A program made the position numbers and the translations under genes. The notes below the pieces were generated by a model. The model saw only the letters and a list, made by a program, of their open reading frames with translations, was not told where the DNA came from and searched no databases. From Hofstenia miamia (taxonomy: Eukaryota > Xenacoelomorpha > Acoela), in NCBI GenBank assembly GCA_004352715.1, contig SCFE01000023.1:1046849-1110848 (forward strand): a DNA stretch of 64,000 bases. Reading direction: 5' to 3'. Below are positions 43,202-55,132 of this stretch, in pieces; positions within the stretch are counted from its first letter, which is position 1, and each line of letters begins with the position of its first letter.

Positions 43202-45578
43202 TCAGGACCACCGAATAGTAGAAAAAATGGATGAACTATAGATGTATGTTAGATAAACAGACAAAATTAACTACACACGTACTTACATTTTCCTATAAAT
43301 CATAAAAAGCATTTCTCCTCGCACGGACAAACCGAAAGTGATATAACTAAGGTATCTGGAATATTGCTCTAACGCCAAATTGCTATGTAGTTACAAATTA
43401 TATTTAGATACAAGTCAATCTTTTAGAATCCCCCTATTCATTAGCTCCAGGCCCGTGGCTTGCACTTGAGATTTAGGGGGCCATGGCCAAGCAAAGTTCA
43501 ATAAATTAATCATAGTTTTACTCATATGAAATAGTTTCACACTTTTTCAATAAATTTTTAAGTAGATTGGCATTAGTATTATATATATTTCAACTAAAAT
43601 ATATTCACTCTAACTTAGTTTCAGAATATAAGAATTAATTCAATAGAGTTGTGTACCCAGGATGCCAAGAGGAGGGAGGGCCTAGTGGCCCAACAGGGAA
43701 GGCCATGGCTCCCCTGGCCCTCCCCTAGCTACTGCCCTGATTAGCTCTTTATAGCATCCTAAAGGACTAGGGTTTGGAGTTACGTTAGGGTTGTTTAAGG
43801 GGTTGGGTAAACTGTATATGGATACATGCAATACTAATCAAGTAACCTTGATATAATTATGATTAGAGCAATCTTCGGCTGTTCATAACTGAATGGGCAC
43901 TGTAGTGGGATTACATTAACCAAGGTTTTTTAAACGAGACACGCTGGGACTTGTCATTGACTTTAAAATTACTATCAATCAGTTCACTTTTCATTTACAC
44001 AAGTTTATACAATATTACATGCTCTGACTATAATATTTATGTTAGTAAAACGAACTTACCGAAAATTCAACAAAACAAACGGGACTTTGTCCATGCTGAC
44101 GATAAAATTTTAAACGACTAAAACCAGCGAAGCTAAAAGAAACATAAATTAGACAATGAAGTAGACTTTGAGGTGTCATTAGCAAACGTTTAAAAATGAA
44201 CTCAAAACTAAGTGCACTATATACATGTATCTATGACCTAGTAGATGTTCAGAATAAAAGTTTTTGTTAGCAAAGTTCAAGTTAAAGTACCGCAGAAAAC
44301 CTTTCTCCCCTCATACACTATCTCAAGTAGTGTTGACCATTTAAATGACAATGAAACTATGAAATTTCAATTAAACTTTGCTTAGACTAATTTGAATAAA
44401 CAAACTGCATTCAAACAATAAGTAAATTTAATATCAAATAATCTATTGTCTGCCAACACAAGTTTCATTCGGATAGTATCCAATGAAATCCTGTTTCTAC
44501 TAGATAAGATTCAAAGCCTTTGGGCAACGATCTATAGCAGTTAGCTAGGGAAGGCAAAATTCTGAGCAAGCATCGTGCAACAATTTGAGCTGCCGAAGCT
44601 GAGTGCTTTCAGCAAATAGTTCAATGGCCGTTTTTTCGCACTAAGATTACTTTTAGGTAATTTTCCAGTTGAGGCCAGATTGGTTTTGGCTTGATCCTTC
44701 AAAACCTGAATATCTAAGAGATTGGTTTGAATTACTACAGTAGAAATATCCGCTTATGTTATACAACATATGCCGTGCCAATAATTATATTTATTAAGAT
44801 TTACATAGTTCACTTTTTTCTCAAATTATTCATTATATAATAATCGATTAAAAGCAATCCGTTCAGTGTCAATATGCTATTTATCGCCCCCTATCGTAGA
44901 AATAAAGCCTGTCAAATAAACGAAGCTTTAACGAAATCATTTAATTGACTGCTGAATTAAAACAAACGGCTGATATAAAGGACGTTTAAAACGAGTTCGT
45001 TTATATGGTCAAAAGTGATTTCAAACATTTAACATTTGTGGCAAAGCAAAATTCGAGACTTTTGTTTGATTAGATATCAACTTCAAGTTGCAGTGCTCAC
45101 TTTCTGCCAGTAATTTTGAATTTGCATCTTTAATATAAGGTCACTAGTTCCATGAGGTCAACTAATCACATTGAAAAAAGTCTCATGCCAGTTGTTAAGC
45201 TTCAGTGCATGTAACCTTGACAAGATAGCTAAAGAGTGGGGTTGTTGTGGCCCTATCTGAATTGCATGTATGAAGCTCGTGTATCAATCAATTCTTAAAG
45301 GGAAATCTCTTATCAAAATCTGATCTTAAATCTAAAACACTATACAAATCCTTGTAGTATTTCAAATTCTGCCAAAAAATGATGTGACCACAACAAATTC
45401 AAATCTTAACAAAATGTCATGTTGTTGAGATGAACCCTAAATAATAACCAAGCTGGCCTTAACATGTCACATGAGAGTAATGCACCTCATTATTAAGTTC
45501 AAAGCAGTACGCTTAAACCCTAATGCTACAGGGAATTTTTGAAAATCTGTGATGGATTCTCCAAAAATATATTAAATA
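43202..45578. other. Intronic, non-coding
   Basis: Includes a GC-richer stretch at 43445-43740 with GGGGGCCATGGCCAAG and GGCCATGGCTCCCCTGG, perhaps an old repeat. No exon was recognised. Confidence 0.35.
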
Positions 45579-45753
45579 CTTAAAACTCATGAACTAATGA
45601 AGCTACTTCAAAACTTAAAACTCATGAACTAATGAAGCTACTTCAAAACTTAAAACTCATGAACTAATGAAGCTACTTCAAAACTTAAAACTCATGAACT
45701 AATGAAGATACTTCAAAACTTAAAACTCATGAACTAATGAAGATATTTCACAT
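45579..45753. repeat. Five tandem copies of a 35-bp unit
   Basis: The unit begins CTTAAAACTCATGAACTAAT and continues GAAGCTACTTCAAAA. Starts are at 45579, 45614, 45649, 45684 and 45719. The first three are identical; the fourth and fifth carry GAAGATA. There are no unique spacers, so this is a minisatellite. Confidence 0.95.
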
Positions 45754-48060
45754 CTGAAAACACCCCATGATGGAGAATTGTCTCCTCTTTCTTTTTCTGG
45801 ACGGAACATACATGGTTTTTCTCTTGGACATTATCCCGCTCAGAATTTGAATATTCTTACAAAGTTCGAATTACTCATTGAAAAAAAATCATACTTGCAC
45901 AAGAATAAGCTTTAGCAGAAATCATCATGACATGAGCGGGCCCAACCCGATAGATGTGTCCATGCAAAAGGACTTCAGTATTCTTAAAAGGCTTGGATAA
46001 AAATTTTCAAAAATGCGGTCAATTCGATTTGTTACTTAAAAGTATAATTAGGTCTAATAATGAAAGAGCACTTGAAAATATATATATGTGTTCTTTTGCA
46101 ATGCTCTACGATAAGAAAAGTATAGATTTGGTCTCAATTTTTTGAGCGGGACTAACCGCTTGAATATTAATAACTCTCATAAAATGTCAATAGCGAAGCT
46201 ATGTCAAATTTGTAGCACATACTACAAGTAGGAGAAGCAAAATTTCTGACTGAAGTGAAATAATACTAAATCATCTTTATCAAATTAAATATACACGAAG
46301 AGGATTTTGAAAACATATTTAAACGATGTAATAATATACGTACAAGCATATATTGTCATTGTACGAAATTTATCAGGGCCTAAAAATACACAACCCATTG
46401 TGTTTTTTAAAAATAAAACTTTCAAGATATGCAATCAATCAGTTCAATTCCAGCTAATATTTCAAATTGATTTCAAAAAATTAGTTTCATAAAGTTTTAT
46501 TCGCAAATTATACAATCGTTTAATTTGTGGGAATTATTTGCATAAAAATCAACACTTTTTATTTCAAATCATCAGCTTAAAGCTAAAAGATTTTGCTGCA
46601 CTGAGCAAGATATCATATAATGAGGTTTCAGGAGTGGAAATTGTTCTTTATTCATGCAATTTTAAATTTGATGTTAACTCATACCTGAAACTAATTCATT
46701 TATGAAAGAGATCGGACGTTGAAATTGATTGTCAAATTTTGCTGAATAAAGTGAAGGACTATCATGAAATGATAATGATGGTGATCATGTTGATGATGAT
46801 AGTCATGATCAATGATGGTGATGATGATGATGATGATGATGAAAGAAAATCACAAGCAGGGAAAGCTTAGACCTCCTACCGAGGAGCATCACTATGCGGG
46901 GACCAAAATAATATAACACATGAATTTAACTATATTATGAAATATCATAAATGTGCTGGAAATAAGTTTATTTCAAACGAATAGAGTTTAAATTCGTATT
47001 ATGAAACTCAGAGTAAATATAATCAGCAAAATCACAGTCAAGGTCCAAAATTGTGTGGAAAGTTCAAAAATGTTTCTACTGTATAAATGGTGAGAAGGGG
47101 TGAAGCTTTAAGATTATTCTATGTGTTCCCAATGAACCTCTTAAAAGTATCAAATATGACAATAGTAGGAATTTGAAAAACCGTATAGTAATGACCCTAC
47201 CTAGGTTTGCAAAAAAATGGGAAACCAAAAAATAATGATTTTAAACGAAAAATGGCAAAAGTTGATGAGTGGATATTTTTCAACGGCGTAGAAAGCGAAA
47301 TAATAGAATGAATAATTTCGCAAAGAATTAAAGATGAATTTTGGGAATTTAAATTATTTTGCGAAGTGGCGTAATTGGATGCCTCCCAACCATGGCATAT
47401 TAATGTCGGAAATGCGATGCAAACTATCAACTATTCACATCCTCAATCAAAAGCGCCAAATCTCAGTAGCCTTACCTAGCAAGCATGACTCAGCATTCAT
47501 TATGTTGAAATGGAATGAGATCCAAATGAACGCAACCCTATAAGTGAGCACCTGTAGTTGATTGAGGGAATTGTAATTCATTGTTGCAGTGAATAGCATT
47601 TCCGAGTAAATCACTTCGTTTTCTTGGGTTAATTCCATTCAAACTTCAGCTCTGAAATTAATAAACACTCGCTGTAATATTTTTAGAAACTCGCGCTTTG
47701 TAAATCTATCAAAGGCGGTCGTTTTACAACTGTCCTCGACGGTTAAATTTAGCTGCAATGGTTGGAGTTAAGTGTGCATGAGTAATTAAATTTAGGACAA
47801 AAGAAAACTTGACTAAAAATTAAATTTACATAAGCACGAGTTGAGCATTAGCGAAGCATAGGAGATAAAATTACTTTCAATTCGCTAACAGACGTTGTCA
47901 TCTTACTTAATGAAGAGATACAATTCTACGTCCAGGCTGTTGATCAATTCCACCTGATGAGTGTTAAAATTTCAGCTTGAAATTGTATAGTGAAAATATG
48001 TAGAAAATTTCATGTACATTTTGGGAGTTGAAAATAAAGAGGTTAGTGATGATCTCACAA
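45754..48060. other. Intronic, non-coding, with an impure (GAT)n tract
   Basis: An impure GAT/GATGGT microsatellite lies at 46762-46842. Other short frames here are without recognisable features. Confidence 0.4.
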
Positions 48061-48320
48061 CAGACTTGTCAACCGATCTTGAGCTTGAACACTACATTGG
48101 ATACACAACGAGCTAATATATTGTTCTGCTTCTTTCATTGTTTCACTCAATATAGGTTTCCTTGCGTTTCATATAGTCTTACTTTTAAATGTGAGTGGAA
48201 TAACTATGTAAAAAAAGTTTTCGAGAAGGCAATATTTTCAAAGTTATCGAGGTAAAACGAGCTCATTGAAAGGTTCTGCTTCTCAAGCTGAGTCGAAACC
48301 AATATACTCAAATTCAAAAC
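48061..48320. repeat. Diverged hAT-MITE copy
   Basis: Begins CAGACTTGTCAACCGATCTT and contains ACGAGCTAATATATTG and GGTAAAACGAGCTCATTGAA. It is about 260 bp and more diverged than its neighbours. It is the first of three family members clustered in 1 kb. Confidence 0.5.
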
Positions 48321-48327
48321 AAGGCAT

Positions 48328-48539
48328 CAGACTTGTCAACGAGCCGAAATTTCTGNGCCTCATTTAATTTTGAGTAAGTTCGTCTCGGCTCGCCACATAA
48401 AATCTTTGAATGAGGCTCGTTTTAGCTCGGTATTTTTTTAAAAATATTGTGCTCAAAGAATTTTTTACATAGTTCTTCCCATTATTTAATAAACATTTCT
48501 TAAATATGATTATAGGAAAGGCATACTGGCTGCAAAAAA
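48328..48539. repeat. hAT-MITE fragment joined through an N
   Basis: The left end CAGACTTGTCAACGAGCCGA at 48328 is followed by an N at 48356, then MITE interior (CGGCTCGCCACATAAAATC and onward). It runs without a right end into the segment shared with 37192-37396. Confidence 0.6.
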
Positions 48540-48747
48540 TTAATTATTATATTCAATTTATAAAATTTCGATATTATTTATTATATGCTAAATTTTTCTA
48601 TTTTCAAAAAATCTTGCTTGTAATGGTTTTGGATATCACGAGACTGGTCGGACCTGATTTGTAGGGGTTGCAACGAGCCGAGCCGGGCTGGGCTTGGTCT
48701 TGAAATCACGGCCCGGTTTAACTCTGTTGCACATTCTCTGTTTGTTT
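48540..48747. repeat. Inverted copy of the 37.2-kb MITE flank
   Basis: Reverse complement of 37192-37396, ending in GTTTGTTT (48740-48747), the complement of the AAACAAAC target site at the 36.8-kb MITE. Confidence 0.8.
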
Positions 48748-49068
48748 CAGACTTTTCAACGAGCTGACATTTCCTAGCTCGGCTCGGCTCGCTTAAATTT
48801 TGTGTAAGTTCGGCTCAGCTCACCACATAAAATCTTTGAATGAGGCTCGTTTTAGCTCGGTATTTTTTTAAAAATAATGTGCTCAAAGGATTTTTTACAT
48901 AGCTCTTCCTATTATTTAATAAACATTTATAGGAAAGGCATACTGACTGCAACAAATAAGAAAAATTCCATAATTAAATTAACAAGCAGAACTATAAACT
49001 TGCTTTTCTTAAAAACGGCTCGTTATATATCCAATACTCTGCTCAAGCTCGGCTCGTTGAAAAGTCTG
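48748..49068. mobile_element. hAT-type MITE (321 bp), one flank shared with the 36.8-kb copy
   Basis: Ends are CAGACTTTTCAACGAGCTGA and CTCGTTGAAAAGTCTG. The left flank is GTTTGTTT, but the right flank is AAGCTTAG, so no target duplication is present. With the inverted flank it is a rearranged derivative of the 36829-37191 copy. Confidence 0.8.
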
Positions 49069-50936
49069 AAGCTTAGACAAGTTTATTTTACAAAGTAGAC
49101 TGTGCCTATATAATGTAAAAAACTATGAACTACCCAGTCCGCCAAAAAGTTTTGAAAAGTTTTCGAGGTAAGAATATATTCTGTTCCATTGTACTTTTGA
49201 AATGTATAATTCTTTGAAACTCATTATCTCCAAGTTTGTTCAATATAAATTTGAATTGCCAAAAATAGAAACTCGCGAATAAATTATCTTGGATAAGTTT
49301 ATAAATATTATAATGCAAAGGTGCTGAAAATTTGCTTCGGAATTAGCCGCAAGACGCCAAAGTAATGCAATTATATTTGACTGTGGACAAAACTGATAAC
49401 CACAGATTGGTAATATTTTCCAAGAAGATGTTATTTACACAATCACAGTTGAATGAAAAGATAATTCTCATCTTCCGATAAAGAGACACAGTTAATGGGA
49501 CAGACCGAAATTCGGAACCAGTTAATAAAGGGTGCGTTCGAGGAAATTTGCAGAAATAATTTTTAATTTTTCGCTCGTAAAATCAAAACTAGCACATTTC
49601 ACTTTGAGATAAGAGCCATTACGCTGCTTTTTGCTTCACCCAAGCGTTACTTTTGAATTAAGTTGCATAGCTATTGAAACGAATGTATCTTGAAAACAAA
49701 TATCAGAAAGGTCACGTGAGGACTTATGATGCTACAAATGACCAAATCATGAGGTAGAAAATGATTGTAGTCAAGATGAAAATTACTTAAACTATTCAGA
49801 ATTGAAGTGATCAATTTCTTCAATTACTATAGACAATTAAATTTTTAGCTTGATAACAATAGTTTTTATGTAGAAAATCCATAGATTCCGAGTCAAAGTG
49901 CTTTAATTAACCGAAATCGACAAAATGCAGAAAATCAAAAAATAGCGTAAGCAATCATTTGGCCTAATTTAAAGCACAAATGACGGGATAACGAATATAA
50001 AAAACAATTATCACGTGGCCAACTGTCAGACGTCTAATTTAAATGCACATTTCGTCTAATGAAATTTACGTCCACGCCAATCATCGCTATTGAAATCACA
50101 TCTTCTGACACTTGGTATAAATTAAAATCCTACAAAAGAACTGCTCAATTATTGCGTTAAAGTGGCGTCTTAAAACTTAATGTAAGCCTTAACTCTCTAA
50201 TTACTACGCACATTTTTATCCAACTTCCAGTAACTAGCCCAAAGCAAACTCTAGCATCTTCATTTTAGTTTCCATTGAGAATCCAATAATATGAAACATT
50301 GAGAAATTACATGATTACTAGTGAAATTCTTACACATGTACAAGGTTCTTTCGTGATAAGACCATAGTCATCCATAGATTTAAAGAGCCAAATAACTTAA
50401 TTAGGGTGTAAAGGCTTTTTAAATAAAGTACTAGTCAAGAAAGCAAGCATATTTGGACTTGATAATGACAAAGCTAATAAAGATTCCATTTTTGTTTAGG
50501 AAAAAGTTACTAAAAATTTAACTTTTGTAGCTTAGAATATATATTTAAGCAACCGAGTATTATGAAATATTGCTCTTGTTAAACATGAAATTCATGGGTT
50601 ATTTCTAATATAAAAAGCGTGCACTTTCCATTTGAGTGTGGGCCAATTTCTGCTAGTCTGTCTTCAGGACTCTGAAGTAATAAGTCAAATTAAAGCTTAT
50701 TTTCAGTATTTTAAATGGAGAGGGGGGGGGTTAAAACGTGCAGGTTCTTTCTTATTCATTATTTCCTACCCATGACTTTTCATTTTTTAAATAAACAAGG
50801 CAGTCTGAAACCACAATGAAGATCATGAGTTTATAGGTTCGAGTAATGATGAACCGTCTATACTAGAAATCATTATAAATGTATACATTTTACACATAAA
50901 ATGCTTTATTAATGTTTTTGCAATAATTTTTCGAGA
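49069..50936. other. Intronic, non-coding
   Basis: A poly-G run lies at 50721-50730. No exon or element was recognised. Confidence 0.35.
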
Positions 50937-51387
50937 GACATGGGCTGTTATAGTCTATAATTTAGCGATATACATTTAGAAAACGTGAAAAGTCAAACCA
51001 TGCTTACTATTTGATGAGTGTTAATAGAGATCATATTCTATATTACAACATTAAACTATTTCACGACATATTGCCTTGCCGTTCAAGGATAAAGCAACAT
51101 CAGTGCTAGCTACAAAATAATCAAATTCAATTAAAATCATATAACTGGAAANNNNNNNNNNNNNNNNNNNNNGACATGGGCTGTTATAGTCTATAATTTA
51201 GCGATATACATTTAGAAAACGTGAAAAGTCAAACCATGCTTACTATTTGATGAGTGTTAATAGAGATCATATTCTATATTACAACATTAAACTATTTCAC
51301 GACATATTGCCTTGCCGTTCAAGGATAAAGCAACATCAGTGCTAGCTACAAAATAATCAAATTCAATTAAAATCATATAACTGGAAA
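50937..51387. repeat. 215-bp direct repeat on both sides of a 21-N gap
   Basis: Bases 50937-51151 and 51173-51387 appear identical and are separated only by N at 51152-51172. This is most simply one locus duplicated at a contig join. Confidence 0.85.
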
Positions 51388-51401
51388 AATGAGAACTATA
51401 A

Positions 51402-51626
51402 GGCCACGGTTAGACTAGTGATTGGTTCAAAAGTGATCTATCACATTTGAAAGAATTGCACATCTAACCACCCCAGATAATTAGCGATGTCACGATCACA
51501 AGGAAATTGAACGTGCATGATTTCTTGGTGATCGTCGCATCTCTAATTATCTCGGGTGGTTAGACGTGCGATTCTATCAAAATGTGATAGATCACTTTTG
51601 AACCAATCACTAGTCTAACCGTGGCC
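51402..51626. mobile_element. Palindromic Harbinger-like MITE (225 bp)
   Basis: Outer arms of about 45-50 bp are nearly perfect inverses: GGCCACGGTTAGACTAGTGA at the left and TCACTAGTCTAACCGTGGCC at the right. Weaker pairing (CACCCCAGATAATTAGCGAT with ATCTCTAATTATCTCGGGTG) continues inward. TAA lies on each side (51399-51401 and 51627-51629), matching the TWA target of PIF/Harbinger. It has no coding capacity. Confidence 0.85.
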
Positions 51627-51820
51627 TAATTAAAGGTATGCATGTGCATTTGCAATAATTGATGTTAAAATGTAGATTTTGTGAAAAAGCGCGGTAATAT
51701 AGAATATTTGTGAACATGTGCGATGAGTAGTTAGTAGAATGACAACCAAACTGGATTGCGAATGAACGACTGTCGAGTTTAGTGTCATTCACAAGGAAAA
51801 AGAGTGAAATAATCACTTAC

Positions 51821-51966
51821 CCCTTGAGAAGTTCGTTAAGCTCATTCTCAGTGCACCCCATTCCCAAATTTGCCAAAAACAAAGTGTTACAGGCGCCGTT
51901 CGTCTCTGGCCTCAACAGTGCAGTGCTCGGTGCCGAAATGTGCAGCAGTGCGTTCTGTGCAGCTAC
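51821..51966 (-). CDS. cpo: couch potato/MEC-8-like gene: exon encoding linker and start of RRM2
   Basis: This 146-bp exon sits between the acceptor …TTTGTCAG and the donor GTAAGTG. It reads VAAQNALLHISAPSTALLRP, then ETNGA, then CNTLFLANLGMGCTENELNE and LLKG. The last part opens the second RRM: LFLANL is the RNP2 strand and ENELNELL the first helix. In MEC-8 and couch potato the corresponding region is 'C-x-TLFVANL'. It starts in phase 0 and ends in phase 2 (GG of a split Gly codon). GC content is clearly higher than in the surroundings. The harbouring introns are 7.8 kb upstream and at least 16.8 kb downstream. Confidence 0.88.
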
Positions 51967-52319
51967 CTGACAAACATGCATTAGTCAAAAATCGACCGAT
52001 TAGCCAATCTGGTTAAGAAGAGCGCAGTTACATTGCTCCCTCACAAAAGTAGTTACAGTATTAAAAGTTATTCTTTACATTTTCATACTTTTTTAATACA
52101 TTCAATAACAAGAAAGAGGAGTGTTCAAAATGTGATCAGTGCATTAATCAAGCTACGTGAGGATAATTGATTTCATGTGAATATAGTCACCAGTCCAATG
52201 GGATGTATGCAAAATTTTTCAAACATTAAACCTAGATTCCGACTCATCAATGAGACATGGCAGTTCCATTAGATTTTATAATCACAAAACTATAAATATG
52301 TATTGAAACAGTGTATGCG
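51967..52319. other. Intronic, non-coding
   Basis: The start of the 7.8-kb intron on the minus-strand gene; no feature recognised. Confidence 0.4.
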
Positions 52320-52327
52320 ATATAGAC

Positions 52328-52683
52328 CAGACCTGTCAACGAGCCGACATTTCCAAGCTCGGCTCGGCTCGTTTAAATTTTGTGTAAGTTCGGCTCGGTT
52401 CGCAACATAAAATCTTTGAATGAGGCTCGTCTTAGCTCGGTATTTTTTTAAAAAATATTGTGCTCAACGAATTTTTTACATACTCTTCCTATTATTTAAT
52501 AAACATTTCTTAAATAAGATTATAGGAAAGGATACCGACTGCAAAAAAATAAGAAAAATCTCCATAATTAAATTAACAAGCAGAACTATAAAGTTGCTTT
52601 GCCTAAAATAGGTTCATTTCTGGCTCGTTCTATATCAAATACTGTGCTCAAGCTCGGCTCGGCTCGGCTCGTTGACAAGTCTG
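52328..52683. mobile_element. hAT-type MITE (356 bp) with perfect 8-bp target duplication
   Basis: Starts CAGACCTGTCAACGAGCCGA and ends CGGCTCGTTGACAAGTCTG. ATATAGAC lies on each side (52320-52327 and 52684-52691). The subterminal GGCTC repeats are best preserved here (AGCTCGGCTCGGCTCGGCTC). It lies in the host intron. Confidence 0.92.
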
Positions 52684-52691
52684 ATATAGAC

Positions 52692-55103
52692 AAATTGGAG
52701 TTGGGTTGAGGAAATAAGTCCACTTAAATATATTTAAAGGAAAAAATTGGCTCTGTACATTTCTAAATAATCGGTTCAGTTTGAGATCTAGTACGCAAGG
52801 TGAATAAAATTAAAAGTAGGATTCTCCTGGAAAGAAAGTGTGGAACACTCACATATTTCCATGGCATGCGATGGGACCCCAAAATGTGTCAATTGACAAA
52901 AAAACTTTTATAAAATGCTTAGAAAAGAAAAATAAAAATGTTATAATCTAGCTATTTAATAAAATTTACTAAATTTGAATTTTTTTTATGAAATGTTGTA
53001 TGCTAAAACTCCTTAATAATCTGGCCTTGAAAGGACAACACGAGAACTAAATAATTGTTGATATGTGGATGAAAGGAAATTTTTTTAAGGCTGCTTGGAC
53101 AGGTCGAATTGGTATCCATGCGTATGATTGTTGCACATTTGCAACAGTTTACCACAACTTCTTCAGTAACAATGAGTGAGAAGTAAGGGTTTAAGCTCAT
53201 GCAGATAGAATACTCCATTTAACAATTTCAAATTTCCCACGCCACAACACATTTATTTCTTAGCTACAGTTCATGGCAACGAGAACATTTAAACACATTT
53301 TGCGACTAAAGTAACGCTTTAGATGATAAAGTTCAATCGGAAAAGGCCATACGGAAAGTGATTCGTAAATTAACGCAATCCTTTTTCCTCGTGAATACGC
53401 CCTTTTCCTTTCTTAATTATGTCTAATTTCTAAAAAGTTTAAAGCAATTAGGAATCGTGCGTAGTAATTTCCTCAAAAATAACAATGCAGATGGGCTAAG
53501 TTCTTAATACGCCCAAAACTTTGAATTAGCCTGCTCACCGGACAGCTGACAGTTAGACATATTGAATGACGCGGCGACTAGCAGACGACACGTCGCCAGC
53601 ATAAACGCAACTTCCTTGGTGAAGGTAATTAACGCTCGACAGTTTCCATGCAAAGATCTTCCACTGAATTAGTAGAAAATTTAATCTCTAATGAAATCAA
53701 GAGACCCAATATTTATGCTTAATGCCTTTTCACCGATAGTGAATTTTTCACAACTATTAAACAACGCTGTCTTTCCAAATACACACGGTGGTTGAAACAA
53801 GACTCCGCTTGCGACACCGTGTGTGTAAGCATGCTCATTTGCATGGTTATTGAAAAATATCTGATTTCGCGTCTTAATTAAATTAATTAACGCATGATAC
53901 TGTGAAGATATTTAAAAATAAAATTTACAAGATAACAATGGATGAAAGATAGGACGAACTTGGATTGTGAAATTTGATTATAAAAATTGTCAGCACAGTG
54001 ACAGGCTGCAGTATTTGATGGTGCTAAGAGAACCTCAATAGGCGTTATTTACAAGAGGAATTGTCATATTTACATCAAATTAATGAGCTGGCTGCGCTTA
54101 GAGACTGACTACTGTTACCTCATTAATATCACGCAGAAAAAAGCCAGCATTTCTAAAGTTTGCAATTGTACTAACTTTACTGCACAATGATACTTGATAT
54201 TTCGGCCTTAATTTGAGTTCATAATTAATAAATATTACTCCATGCCGACAACGAGTATGATTAATGTCTTTAAGTTTTAAGTCTATGATCATAAAATGTT
54301 AAATACAAAAAGTTGCTACAAAAGTTGCTCCACTAAATATTGTAGAGAAAATATTTTTATCATCCAGTGTACAATTTTTAATACGTAGGTACTATATTAT
54401 ATTTGAGGTCGCGAACATTTTGTACTTCACAGAGGATCAATGACCTTCATATTTAAATAATTTACTTTTTCTGTTTATAATTGCAAAACGTTGACAATTC
54501 AAAGCCTACAGGAACATAACAATGGCTAAGTATGTGCTTCTTACAGTGCCCAGGGTCTGTTGCATGTTGATGTTAAATGAACAACATTTGCTTAGGTAAT
54601 AATATGGACGTAATGTAAGTATAAAAATTTACTGAAATGAATTAAAGGTCTAATTTGCCTGTCATGGTTCTAACACAATGGTGTTAAACTGGCTTTAAAA
54701 TACACGGGGCTTGCGAGTCAAATTTAAAATTTACCAATCTAGTAAGTTAAAAACTGCTTACAATACCAAATCTGCATTTTCTTTTATTATTACAATTAAT
54801 TATATTTTCTTAAACTAATTAACACTGAACATTATTAATTAATGATTTCTAATTTCTTAAAAAAATATAGTTTTAGAGTTTTATCGACTGCAGCACAAAT
54901 AAATAGTTAGAAAAGACGCCTTGAAAATGCTCTCCTAAGGCTTTGGAGTGTATTTCAGAAATTTAATCATAATTATATATTACATTTATATTAGTAAAAT
55001 TTAAAAATGCACAAACGTAATTGCACAATGTAATTAATTGCATGTATGCTACCGTTTCATATTCAATTTCTTATTTCTCCTGTGAAATATTCAAGGTTGA
55101 AAA
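52692..55103. other. Intronic, non-coding
   Basis: No exon with splice borders was recognised. A GC-richer patch at 53560-53640 was examined and gave no supported exon. Confidence 0.35.
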
Positions 55104-55132
55104 CAAGGCCATGCTACTTTAGCATGGCCTTG
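55104..55132. other. Perfect 12-bp hairpin with 5-bp loop
   Basis: CAAGGCCATGCT and AGCATGGCCTTG are exact inverses around ACTTT. The function is unknown; it could be a small foldback or chance. Confidence 0.6.

Noticed and set aside
45579-45753. CRISPR-like array
   Set aside because: The 35-bp units abut with no unique spacers, and the DNA is eukaryotic.
53540-53640. GC-richer patch tested as an additional exon of the RRM gene
   Set aside because: A possible frame exists but there is no good donor/acceptor pair and no family similarity.
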